Made by a program: the position numbers and the translations under genes | The notes under the pieces: generated by a model | Databases searched by the model: none | What the model was told of the DNA's origin: nothing | What the model saw: only the letters and a program-made list of their open reading frames with translations | Shown here: piece after piece, positions 39,643 to 47,894 of the stretch | Position numbering within the stretch: the stretch's first letter is position 1 | Layout: each line of letters opens with the position of its first letter | NCBI GenBank assembly: GCA_000824825.2 | Contig: LM655194.1 | Coordinates: 280,936-344,935, forward strand | Source of the DNA: Mesorhizobium sp. ORS 3324 | GTDB lineage: Bacteria > Pseudomonadota > Alphaproteobacteria > Rhizobiales > Rhizobiaceae | Reading direction: 5' to 3' | Length of the DNA: 64,000 nucleotides

Positions 39643-42600
39643 ATGCATATCCTCACCACGACATCCGCCTCGCTCGACGACCTCGCCGAGCCGATCGACC
39701 TCAGGCAGACGCCTGCGGATGTCGTCGCGCTGTCCTTCACCGACAGCGATCTCGCCGGCCTCGCCGCTGCGTGGAAAGCGGACGCGGAATGCCTGCCCTC
39801 GATGCGGCTCGCGGCATTGCGCGACCTCCGCCATCCGATGTCCGTCGACCTCTGGATCGACAGCGTCGCCCGCCATGCCAAGGTCATCCTGGTCCGCATC
39901 CTCGGCGGCTACGACTGGTGGCGCTACGGCTGCGACCAGCTTGCGGCGGTCGCACGCGAGCGCGGCATCAAGCTGGCGCTGCTGCCAGGCGAAAGCCACG
40001 ACGAAGACCAGCGCCTGATCGAAGCCTCGACCCTGCCGCGCGCTGAGTTGGACGCCCTGCTCGGCTATTTCCGCGAAGGCGGCCCGGCGAACATGGCAGC
40101 GCTGGTGCACAGGCTGGCGAGGCTTGCCGGGTCGGATGCGGCGGTCGCCGAGCCGGTCAAAGTGCCGAAGGCGGGGTATTATCAGGCTGGATTGGGTGTC
40201 GTAGACAAGCTGGAGCTCGCAAACGTCGGCGTTCCTTCGCACCCCCCTCTGTCCTGCCGGACATCTCCCCCGCAAGGGGGGAGATCGGCCGTCACCGGCC
40301 CCGGCGCCTTTTCTGAAAATTCGACGACAAAGCCTTCTGCAACGTCTGTGATTGGCGAAAGCATCAATGACAGCTCAATCTCCCCCCTTGCGGGGGAGAT
40401 GTCCGGCAGGACAGAGGGGGGTGTGACGGAACTCGGCGCTGACAACCTAAGCGCCCCGGTCATCCCCATCCTCTTCTACCGCTCAATGCTGCTCGCCGCG
40501 GACGTCGCACCCATCGATGCGCTCTCCGATGCGTTGCGCTCGCAAGGCATCGCGCCAGTGCCGATCTTCGTCTCCAGCCTCAAGGACCCGGCGTCTCTGG
40601 CCTTCATCGAAACCGCCATCGCCTCGCTGCAACCGTCAGCGATCGTCACCGCCACCGCCTTTGCCTCCGGCGCCGAGCCCGGTGCCGAGACGCTCTTTGA
40701 CCGCGCCGGCGTGCCGGTCTTCCAGGTCATCGTCGCCACGACCAGGCGCGAGGTCTGGGAGAAGAACCAGCGCGGCCTGGCGCCCGCCGACCTTGCCATG
40801 CACGTCGTGCTACCCGAGCTCGACGGCCGCGTCCTTGCCGGCGCGGTTTCCTTCAAGGGCGAGGTTGAAACAGACCCCGCGCTCGCCTTCCGCGCCTTCG
40901 TCAACCGCCCGGAACCCAACCGTGTCGCGCAGATCGCCAAGCGGATCGCGGCCTTCATTCGCCTGCTGCGGACCGAGCGGGCGAAGCGCAAGCTGGCCAT
41001 CCTGATCCCCGACTATCCAAGCGCGCCAGGGCGTACAGGCTATGCCGTCGGCCTCGATGTACCGTCGAGCGTGCTCGCCATGCTGCATGACCTGAAGGAA
41101 CAGGGCTATGCGGTTGAGGGGATTCCGCAATCGGCGCGTGCGTTGCTGGACGCGCTGGAGGTGGGCGGGCTTGGCCTCTCCGTGGCGGACTACTCCGCCT
41201 TTTCGGCCGAACTGCCGAGGGAACCGCGCGAGGCAGTAGAGGCCGCGTGGGGCAAGGCAGAAGGGATAGATTCGCGCGAGGCGCCCCCCTCTGTCCTGCC
41301 GGACATCTCCCCCTCAGGGGGGGAGATCGCCCTGTCACCACCGCTTTCGCAAATCGTCAGCGCTGTAGGTGGAGCGCCGTCGACCGAACTGCCAATCTCC
41401 CCCCTAGAGGGGGAGATGTCCGGCAGGACAGAGGGGGGCGCGACAAAACGCCAGCCTTCGAAGTCAGCAGGCGAGAACCGTTTCCTCTTCCGCGCCGCCA
41501 CCTTCGGCAACATCACCGTGGCGCTGGCCCCAGATCGCGGCCGCTCTGCCGACCGCCGCGCCGACTACCATGACCCGACCCTGCCGCCCCGCCACGAACT
41601 GATCGCCTTCGGCCTCTGGCTGCGGAAATCGCTCGGCGTCCACGCCATCGTCCATGTCGGCGCGCATGGCACGCTCGAATGGCTGCCGGGTAAGACGGTG
41701 GCGCTCTCCGACAGCTGCTTTCCGGAGATCGTCACCGGCTCGTTGCCGGTTATTTATCCCTTCATCGTCTCCAATCCCGGCGAAGCGGCGCAGGCCAAGC
41801 GCCGCATCTCGGCCGTCACGCTCGGCCATCTGCCGCCGCCGCTCACCGGCGCAGGTCTAGACGAAGCTCAGCAAAGGCTTGAAAGGCTGGTCGACGAATA
41901 TGCCCAGGCCGACGGACTCGACCGCCGCCGCCGCGATCGCCTGGCCAGGCTCATCGTCGAGACCGCGCAGAAGTCCGGTCTTGCTGCCGAAGCCGGCGTT
42001 GCCGGCTTCGACGCGCCGGACGAGGCATTGCGCCGCATCGACGCCTGGCTCTGCGACCTCAAGGATTTCGCCGTCAAGGACGGGCTGCATGTCTACGGCC
42101 GCGCGCCGCAAGACGAAGCCGATCCGCTGCGCCGCCAAAGTGCAGAGGCCGAAGGGGCAGCCTTGCTCGCCGCGCTCGACGGTCGCCACGTCAAGGCCGG
42201 CCCGGCCGGCGCTCCGGCGCGCGGCCGTTCCGACGTGTTGCCCACCGGCCGCAATCTCTTCACTTCCGACCCGCGCACCATGCCGACGCCGACCGCCTAC
42301 GATCTCGGCCAGGCAGCGGCGGAAGAAGTCGTGCGCAGCTACATGCAATCGCATGGCGACTGGCCGCGCTCGCTGGTCATCGACCTGTGGGGTTCGGCCT
42401 CGCTGCGCACCGGCGGCGAGGAGATCGCGCAAGGCTTGGCGCTGATGGGATGCCGGCCGCAATGGGATGCCGCGACGGGGCGCGTCACCGGCATCGAGGT
42501 GTTGCCGCCGGCTGCGCTCGGCCGCCCGCGCGTCGACGTCACCTGGCGCATCTCCGGCCTGTTCCGCGACATGTTCCCGACCCAGATCGCGCTGATCGAC

Positions 42601-43401
42601 GCCGCCGCCAATGCGGTCGCCAGCCGCGACGAAGACGATACCGAAAACCCGCTCGCCGCCGCGACCCGCACTGCGGGCAAGGTCGGGCCGCGCATTTTCG
42701 GCACCTCGCCCGGCACCTATGGCGCCGGAGTCGAGGATTTGCTGTCGCGCAGCGAATGGGGCGTGCGCGAGGAGATCGGCCGCGCTTATCTCGAGGCCAC
42801 CTCGTACGCCTATGGCGGCCCCGACGGCGAAGCGATTTCTGCCCCCGGCGCCTTCGAGGGCCGCATCGCCGAAGCCGACCTTCTCGTGCACACCGGCGAC
42901 GACCCCGGCCGCGACATCCTCGAAGGCTCGGCCGATGTCGCCTTCATCGGCGGATTTTCGGCCGCACTCGCCGCCCTTGGCCGGAATGCCGATGTCATCG
43001 TGCTCGACACGACTGATCCAATGAAGCCGAAGCCGCGTTCGGTGAGCGAAGCCGTTTCCCGCGTGGTGCGGGCGCGTGCCGTCAATCCGCGCTTCATCGC
43101 CGGCCAGATGCGCCACGGCCCGCGCGGCGCCTCGGAGTTTGCCGAGACCGTCGACCGTCTCGTCGGCTTTGCCGAGACCACGCATGCAATATCGGGCGCG
43201 CTGATCGAAGCCGTGCACGACGCCTATCTCGGCGACGCCGACGTCCGCGCCTTCCTGCTGCGCGAGAACCCGGCGGCAGCGAAGGTCATTGCCGAGCGGT
43301 TCCTGTCGGCGCGCCGGCGCGGGCTTTGGCATCCGCTTCGCAACTCGATCGATGACGATCTCACGGCACTGATTGCCGAAGCCCAGGGAGTGGCGGCATG
43401 A
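39643..43401 (+). CDS. cobN: Cobaltochelatase subunit CobN
   Basis: 1252 residues, the large porphyrin-binding subunit that, with CobS and CobT, inserts cobalt into hydrogenobyrinic acid a,c-diamide using ATP. The CobN/Mg-chelatase H core is clear: VHVGAHGTLEWLPGKTVALS, the MPTPTAYDLGQAAAEE region and FGTSPGTYGAGVEDLL. Two palindromic elements are inserted in frame, at about residues 200-261 and 547-600, each ending ISPLxGEMSGRTEGG; both lie in linker regions between conserved blocks, so function is probably kept. cobS and cobT are not in the window. The cobG ATG overlaps the stop by four bases. Confidence 0.94.
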   Translation: MHILTTTSASLDDLAEPIDLRQTPADVVALSFTDSDLAGLAAAWKADAECLPSMRLAALRDLRHPMSVDLWIDSVARHAKVILVRILGGYDWWRYGCDQLAAVARERGIKLALLPGESHDEDQRLIEASTLPRAELDALLGYFREGGPANMAALVHRLARLAGSDAAVAEPVKVPKAGYYQAGLGVVDKLELANVGVPSHPPLSCRTSPPQGGRSAVTGPGAFSENSTTKPSATSVIGESINDSSISPLAGEMSGRTEGGVTELGADNLSAPVIPILFYRSMLLAADVAPIDALSDALRSQGIAPVPIFVSSLKDPASLAFIETAIASLQPSAIVTATAFASGAEPGAETLFDRAGVPVFQVIVATTRREVWEKNQRGLAPADLAMHVVLPELDGRVLAGAVSFKGEVETDPALAFRAFVNRPEPNRVAQIAKRIAAFIRLLRTERAKRKLAILIPDYPSAPGRTGYAVGLDVPSSVLAMLHDLKEQGYAVEGIPQSARALLDALEVGGLGLSVADYSAFSAELPREPREAVEAAWGKAEGIDSREAPPSVLPDISPSGGEIALSPPLSQIVSAVGGAPSTELPISPLEGEMSGRTEGGATKRQPSKSAGENRFLFRAATFGNITVALAPDRGRSADRRADYHDPTLPPRHELIAFGLWLRKSLGVHAIVHVGAHGTLEWLPGKTVALSDSCFPEIVTGSLPVIYPFIVSNPGEAAQAKRRISAVTLGHLPPPLTGAGLDEAQQRLERLVDEYAQADGLDRRRRDRLARLIVETAQKSGLAAEAGVAGFDAPDEALRRIDAWLCDLKDFAVKDGLHVYGRAPQDEADPLRRQSAEAEGAALLAALDGRHVKAGPAGAPARGRSDVLPTGRNLFTSDPRTMPTPTAYDLGQAAAEEVVRSYMQSHGDWPRSLVIDLWGSASLRTGGEEIAQGLALMGCRPQWDAATGRVTGIEVLPPAALGRPRVDVTWRISGLFRDMFPTQIALIDAAANAVASRDEDDTENPLAAATRTAGKVGPRIFGTSPGTYGAGVEDLLSRSEWGVREEIGRAYLEATSYAYGGPDGEAISAPGAFEGRIAEADLLVHTGDDPGRDILEGSADVAFIGGFSAALAALGRNADVIVLDTTDPMKPKPRSVSEAVSRVVRARAVNPRFIAGQMRHGPRGASEFAETVDRLVGFAETTHAISGALIEAVHDAYLGDADVRAFLLRENPAAAKVIAERFLSARRRGLWHPLRNSIDDDLTALIAEAQGVAA
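40240..40423. repeat. Intragenic palindromic element, copy 1 (in cobN)
   Basis: A 184-bp element with perfect 46-bp terminal arms (40240-40285 and 40378-40423), with CTCTGTCCTGCCGGACATCT in the left arm. The 92-bp centre differs from the other copies. The left arm is read as HPPLSCRTSPP and the right arm as ISPLAGEMSGRTEGG; no stop arises. Confidence 0.92.
41281..41441. repeat. Intragenic palindromic element, copy 2 (in cobN)
   Basis: A 161-bp element with near-perfect arms of about 47 bp (41281-41327 and 41395-41441). It is translated as APPSVLPDISPSGGEI on the left and ISPLEGEMSGRTEGG on the right. The centre sequence is unrelated to copy 1. Confidence 0.92.
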
Positions 43402-44870
43402 ACGCATTCTCGCGCCGCGGCGCCTGCCCTGCTTTGTCCGCGCCAATGCAGACCGGTGACGGACTGCTGGTGCGGCTCAATCCGGTCGCTGGAGGACTTT
43501 CGCCCAAGTCGCTGATCGGACTCGGTGAATCCGCCCTGCGCCACGGCAACGGCATCGTGGAAGTGACCGCCCGCGGCAGCCTGCAGATCCGCGGCCTGAC
43601 GGCGGATAGCGCGCGGCTGCTGGCGGCGGAGGTGGACGCGCTTGGTATTGCGGTCCGGACCGGCGTTCCGGTCGAAATTGGGCCGCTCGCGGGCATCGAC
43701 CCGCAGGAGATTGCCGATCCGCGCCCGCTGACCGAACGGATCAGGGCGGCGATTGAAGAAGCCGGGCTGACGCCGCGGCTGGGGCCGAAAGTGTCGGTGG
43801 TCGTCGACGGCGGCGGGCAGTTGGCCATGGATGCGCTGACGGCCGACGTGAGATTGAGGGCGGTGCGGGTTACAGCGGGCATCCAGTGGAGCGTGTCGGT
43901 CGCTGGCGACGCGCGCAGTGCAACGCCGCTCGCGACGGTCGACGCTGATGCCGCGCGCGACATCACTGTGGCAGCGCTTAGGATGATTGCCGAAAAAGGC
44001 CGCGAGGCGCACACGCGGGATTTGACGGAGCGGCAGTTGGCCTCGCTCGCAGGCTGGCATTCCTTCGCGCCCCCCTCTGTCCTGCGGGACATCTCCCCCT
44101 CTAGGGGGGAGATTGGCAGCTTCGGCGCCGGCTCGTCACTTTCGGCGTTGGAGATTGGCGAAACCAACGGCGCCAGCGCAATCTCCCCCCTTGCGGGGGA
44201 GATGTCCGGCAGGACAGAGGGGGGCGCCGTAGAGCGCCATCGCTCGCCCATCGGCCTCTTCGATCTAGCCAACGGCCATGCCCTCGGCATCGGCCTGCCC
44301 TTCGGCAGCATGCAGGCGCAATCCCTCATTGAACTCGCCACACAAGCTTCCGGTCTCGGCACCACCGAAATCCGCCTCGCCCCCGGCCGCGCCCTGCTCT
44401 TCCTCGGCCTGTCGGCATCCGCCTCCTCCACGCTGCAAGCCTTCGCCGCCACCCTCGGCTTCGTCACCTCCCCCTTCGACCCCCGCACCCGGATCGCCGC
44501 CTGCCCTGGCATGCCGGCCTGCGCTTCCGGCCACATCGCCACCCGCGCCATCGCTGAGACAATCGCGAAGGAAAGCGCCGACCTCCTCGACGCTTCGCTA
44601 ACTCTGCACATCTCCGGCTGCGCCAAGGCCTGCGCGCATCCCGGACCGGCGGCGCTTACCCTGGTCGGCGACGAAATCGGAGCCGGACTTGTCGTGGACG
44701 GGACGGCAAAGGCCCTTCCTGCCGGATACAGGCCGGGCTATGACGCCGCGCGCGGGGTCGCCGGCATTGCGGCGGCGGTCCGCAGCGAACGACATGCCGG
44801 CGAGACCGCCGCCATCTGCCTGGCAAGGCTTGGCGCGACCGGTGTCGCCGAACTCTATCGACGGAACTGA
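43398..44870 (+). CDS. cobG: Precorrin-3B synthase CobG
   Basis: 490 residues, an oxygen-dependent monooxygenase related to sulfite/nitrite reductases that makes precorrin-3B. The [4Fe-4S] ligand motifs are CPGMPACASGH and SGCAKACAHPG. An inserted palindromic element adds about 54 residues (224-277, APPSVLRDISPS to SGRTEGG) between the two halves, which explains why the protein is longer than the Pseudomonas denitrificans enzyme. Presence of CobG marks the aerobic pathway. Confidence 0.92.
   Translation: MNAFSRRGACPALSAPMQTGDGLLVRLNPVAGGLSPKSLIGLGESALRHGNGIVEVTARGSLQIRGLTADSARLLAAEVDALGIAVRTGVPVEIGPLAGIDPQEIADPRPLTERIRAAIEEAGLTPRLGPKVSVVVDGGGQLAMDALTADVRLRAVRVTAGIQWSVSVAGDARSATPLATVDADAARDITVAALRMIAEKGREAHTRDLTERQLASLAGWHSFAPPSVLRDISPSRGEIGSFGAGSSLSALEIGETNGASAISPLAGEMSGRTEGGAVERHRSPIGLFDLANGHALGIGLPFGSMQAQSLIELATQASGLGTTEIRLAPGRALLFLGLSASASSTLQAFAATLGFVTSPFDPRTRIAACPGMPACASGHIATRAIAETIAKESADLLDASLTLHISGCAKACAHPGPAALTLVGDEIGAGLVVDGTAKALPAGYRPGYDAARGVAGIAAAVRSERHAGETAAICLARLGATGVAELYRRN
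44067..44227. repeat. Intragenic palindromic element, copy 3 (in cobG)
   Basis: A 161-bp element with arms of 47-49 bp (from 44067 and to 44227), same length and same translated frame as copy 2. The arms differ by a few bases (CCTGCGGGAC instead of CCTGCCGGAC). The centre is unique. Confidence 0.92.
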
Positions 44871-44872
44871 AA

Positions 44873-45505
44873 ATGGCCGCCTACGACTATATCCATGACG
44901 GCATGGCGATCTACGAGCGCTCTTTCGCCATCATCCGCGCCGAGACCGATCTCTCGCGCTTCTCTGAGGCGGAGGCCGATGTCGCGATCCGCATGATCCA
45001 TGCCTGCGGCCAGGTCGAAGCCGCCGGCCATTTCGTTTTCTCGACGGGTTTCGTTGATGCAGCCCGCGCGGCGCTTGCCGCCGGCGCGCCGATCTTCTGT
45101 GATGCCGAAATGGTGGCCCATGGCGTCACGCGTGCCCGGCTGCCGGCCGGCAACGAGGTGATCTGCACGCTGCGCGACCCGCGCACCGCCGAAATCGCCA
45201 AGGCCATCGGCAATACCCGCTCGGCCGCGGCGATCGACCTCTGGGGCGAGCGCATGGCCGGATCGGTCGTCGCCGTCGGCAACGCGCCGACCGCGCTTTT
45301 CTATTTGCTGGAAAAGCTGCGCGACGGCGCGCCGAAGCCGGCCGCAATCATCGGCATGCCTGTCGGTTTCGTGGGTGCCGCCGAATCCAAGGATGCGCTG
45401 GCGGAAGACTCCTATGGCGTGCCCTACGCCATCGTGCGCGGCAGGCTGGGCGGCAGCGCCATGACCGCCGCCGCGCTCAACGCATTGGCGAGGCCCGGAC
45501 TGTGA
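44873..45505 (+). CDS. cobH: Precorrin-8X methylmutase CobH
   Basis: 210 residues. It moves the C11 methyl to C12, turning precorrin-8X into hydrogenobyrinic acid. RMIHACGQVEAAGHFVFS carries the catalytic His, and IGMPVGFVGAAESKDAL is the conserved C-terminal loop. It begins two bases after cobG and its stop overlaps the GTG of cobI. Confidence 0.95.
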   Translation: MAAYDYIHDGMAIYERSFAIIRAETDLSRFSEAEADVAIRMIHACGQVEAAGHFVFSTGFVDAARAALAAGAPIFCDAEMVAHGVTRARLPAGNEVICTLRDPRTAEIAKAIGNTRSAAAIDLWGERMAGSVVAVGNAPTALFYLLEKLRDGAPKPAAIIGMPVGFVGAAESKDALAEDSYGVPYAIVRGRLGGSAMTAAALNALARPGL

Positions 45506-46251
45506 ACGCGATTGTGAAAGGCCGCCTTATCGGCGTCGGCACCGGTCCCGGCGATCCGGAGCTTTTGACGCTGAAGGCAGCAAGAGCGCTAGCCGAGGCC
45601 GACGTCGTCGCCTATTTCGCCAAGCGCGGCAACAACAGCAATGCGCGCACCATCGTCGAGGCGCGTTTCCGGCCGGACATGATCGAGTTGCCGCTGCTCT
45701 ATCCGGTGACGACGGAGATCGACAAGGATCACGACGATTACCGTTCGCAGATCACCGATTTCTACGAGCAGTCGGCCGAGCAGGTCGCCGAGCATCTTGG
45801 TGCCGGCAGGATGGTTGCGGTGCTGTCGGAGGGCGATCCGCTCTTCTTCGGCTCCTACATGCACCTGCATGTCCGCCTGGCGCACCGCTTCCCGACCGAA
45901 GTCATTCCTGGCATCACCGCCATGTCCGGCTGCTGGTCGGCGACCGGCCTGCCGATCGTGCAGGGCGATGACGTGCTGACCGTGCTTCCGGGCACGATGA
46001 GCGAGTTCGAGCTGACGCGGCGGCTGGCCGACACCGATGCCGCCGTGATCATGAAAGTCGGCCGCAACCTGCCAAAGATAAGGCGCGCGCTGGAAGCGAC
46101 CGGCAAGCTGGCGAAGGCCGTCTATGTCGAACGCGGCACCATGCCTGGCAGCGTCTCGATGCGGCTTGCCGAGAAACCGGACGACAAGGCGCCCTATTTC
46201 GCCATCGTGCTGGTCGCCGGCTGGTCCGCCCGTCCCGGAGCCAAAGCATGA
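45502..46251 (+). CDS. cobI: Precorrin-2 C20-methyltransferase CobI
   Basis: 249 residues from a GTG start overlapping the cobH stop (GTGA). It is a SAM-dependent corrin methyltransferase of the tetrapyrrole methylase family: GVGTGPGDPELLTLKAA N-terminus, LSEGDPLFFGSYMHL active-site loop and VIPGITAMSGCW. It converts precorrin-2 to precorrin-3A. Confidence 0.95.
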   Translation: MNAIVKGRLIGVGTGPGDPELLTLKAARALAEADVVAYFAKRGNNSNARTIVEARFRPDMIELPLLYPVTTEIDKDHDDYRSQITDFYEQSAEQVAEHLGAGRMVAVLSEGDPLFFGSYMHLHVRLAHRFPTEVIPGITAMSGCWSATGLPIVQGDDVLTVLPGTMSEFELTRRLADTDAAVIMKVGRNLPKIRRALEATGKLAKAVYVERGTMPGSVSMRLAEKPDDKAPYFAIVLVAGWSARPGAKA

Positions 46252-47012
46252 GCGGCCGTCTCACCGTCATCGGCCTCGGTCCCGGCAATGCCGACCAGGT
46301 CACGCCTGAGGCAAGCCGCGCCGTGGCCGACGCCTCCTTCTTCTATGGCTACAAGCCCTATCTCGACCGGCTCGATCTGCGCGAGGACCAGACCCGCGTC
46401 GCCTCCGACAACCGCGAAGAGCTCGCCCGATCCAATGAGGCACTTGCCAAAGCCGCCGAAGGTCACAACGTCGCCGTCGTTTCCGGCGGCGATCCCGGCG
46501 TTTTCGCCATGGCGGCAGCCGTCTGCGAGGCGATCGAGGCAGGCCCGCAGGAATGGCGGTCGATCGATCTCGCCGTCGTTCCCGGCGTCACCGCCATGCT
46601 TGCGGTCGCCGCCCGCATCGGCGCGCCGCTCGGCCACGATTTCTGCGCCATCTCGCTTTCCGACAATCTGAAGCCTTGGGACCTGATCGAGCTGCGCCTG
46701 CTGGCGGCGGCCGGCGCCGGTTTCGTCATCGCGCTCTACAATCCGATCAGCAAGGCCCGGCCCTGGCAGCTCGGCCGCGCCTTCGAATGCCTGAAAGCGA
46801 TCCTGCCCGGCACCACGCCGGTGATCTTCGGCCGCGCCGCCGGCCGGCCGGACGAGCGCATCGAGGTGTACCTGCTGGCCGATGCCGACGCGGCGAAGGC
46901 GGATATGGCCACCTGCATCATCATCGGATCGCCCGAGACCCGCATCATCAGGCGAGGCGACCGGCCCGCGCTGGTCTACACGCCGCGCTCGGCTTCGGGA
47001 TCGAGCAAATGA
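46248..47012 (+). CDS. cobJ: Precorrin-3B C17-methyltransferase CobJ
   Basis: 254 residues; it methylates C17 and contracts the ring to precorrin-4. Family marks are VIGLGPGNADQVTPEA, VSGGDPGVFAMAAAV and ALYNPISKARPWQLG. It starts in ATGA overlap with cobI. Its last 37 bases overlap the end of cobK, which is read from the other strand. Confidence 0.95.
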   Translation: MSGRLTVIGLGPGNADQVTPEASRAVADASFFYGYKPYLDRLDLREDQTRVASDNREELARSNEALAKAAEGHNVAVVSGGDPGVFAMAAAVCEAIEAGPQEWRSIDLAVVPGVTAMLAVAARIGAPLGHDFCAISLSDNLKPWDLIELRLLAAAGAGFVIALYNPISKARPWQLGRAFECLKAILPGTTPVIFGRAAGRPDERIEVYLLADADAAKADMATCIIIGSPETRIIRRGDRPALVYTPRSASGSSK

Positions 47013-47740
47013 TCGATCTTGGCGGCCAGCTGATCGATGGTCTCGGCCGAGGGAACGTCCGGCAGGGGCGGCCGGCGCACCATGATCACCTCGATGCCGA
47101 GCGTCCGCGCCGCGGCGATCTTGCCGTAGGTCGCCTCGCCGCCGCTGTTCTTCGAAACGACGGCGTCGATGCCGTGTTGTTCGAGCAGCGCCCGTTCGTC
47201 CGCTTCCGGAAACGGCCCGCGCGCCAGCAGATAGACCGCCTCGGGCACCGCCAATTTCGGTTCGACCGGGTCGACGCTGCGGATCAGATAGCGGTGCTGC
47301 GGAGCAGCCTCGAAGGCGCCGGCCTCCTGCCGGCCGATCGCGAGGAAGACGCGACGCGGAGCCGCACCAAGTGCTTGTGCCGCTTCCGCAACGCTGTCTA
47401 CCAGCGTCCAGTGCTCACCCGCGACAGGCTCCCAGACGGGTCGCCGCAAAGCAAAGATCGGCACGCCGGTTTGGCTGGCCGCCTCGGCGGCGTTGGCCGA
47501 AATGCGCGCCGCATAGGGATGCGTGGCGTCGATCAGCAGGTGGACGTGTTCCTCGCGAAGATAGGCGGCCAGCCCCGCAGCACCGCCGAAGCCGCCGACG
47601 CGCACCGGCACGCCTTGCGCAACAGGGCTTTCGGTGCGGCCGGCCAGCGACAGCGTGACCGAGAAATCCGCGCGATGGGAAAGCTTGCCCGCGAGTTGCC
47701 GGGCTTCTGTGGTTCCGCCGAGGATCAGAATGTTCTTCAT
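46976..47740 (-). CDS. cobK: Precorrin-6A reductase CobK
   Basis: 254 residues, NADPH-dependent reductase of precorrin-6A to dihydroprecorrin-6A (precorrin-6B). The N-terminus NILILGGTTEARQLA, the LIDATHPYAARISANAA segment and KNSGGEATYGKI are typical. It is the only gene of the cluster on the minus strand and overlaps cobJ tail to tail by 37 bases. A second ATG at 47749 is possible. It has its own promoter by necessity, somewhere in the cobK-cobL gap, which is mostly a repeat, so it may escape the riboswitch. Confidence 0.93.
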   Translation of the reverse strand: MKNILILGGTTEARQLAGKLSHRADFSVTLSLAGRTESPVAQGVPVRVGGFGGAAGLAAYLREEHVHLLIDATHPYAARISANAAEAASQTGVPIFALRRPVWEPVAGEHWTLVDSVAEAAQALGAAPRRVFLAIGRQEAGAFEAAPQHRYLIRSVDPVEPKLAVPEAVYLLARGPFPEADERALLEQHGIDAVVSKNSGGEATYGKIAAARTLGIEVIMVRRPPLPDVPSAETIDQLAAKIDHLLDPEAERGV

Positions 47741-47768
47741 GGGCACCATGATGCGCAGCGCCTGCGCT

Positions 47769-47886
47769 GCCCCTCACCCTTACCCTCTCCCCGTCAGGAC
47801 GGGGAGAGGGGGTCGCCAGCGTTGCGGCCAGCCCCCTTCTCCCCGTCACTATACGGGGAGAAGGTGCCGGCAGGCGGATGAGGGGC
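47769..47886. repeat. Intergenic inverted-repeat element between cobK and cobL
   Basis: A second repeat design: outer arms GCCCCTCA and GATGAGGGGC, and two internal hairpins, CCCTCTCCCCGTC/GACGGGGAGAGGG and CCTTCTCCCCGT/ACGGGGAGAAGG. I recall this as a frequent rhizobial intergenic repeat. It fills nearly the whole divergent gap before the cobL ATG. Confidence 0.8.
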
Positions 47887-47894
47887 GGCGCGGC

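Noticed and set aside
41857..43446. 529-residue minus-strand open frame over cobN
   Set aside because: Shadow of cobN; the conserved CobN core is on the plus strand.
40240..44227. CRISPR array as an explanation for the three similar repeats in cobN/cobG
   Set aside because: The spacing is kilobases, the arms are inverted rather than direct repeats, and the copies are translated as part of proteins.
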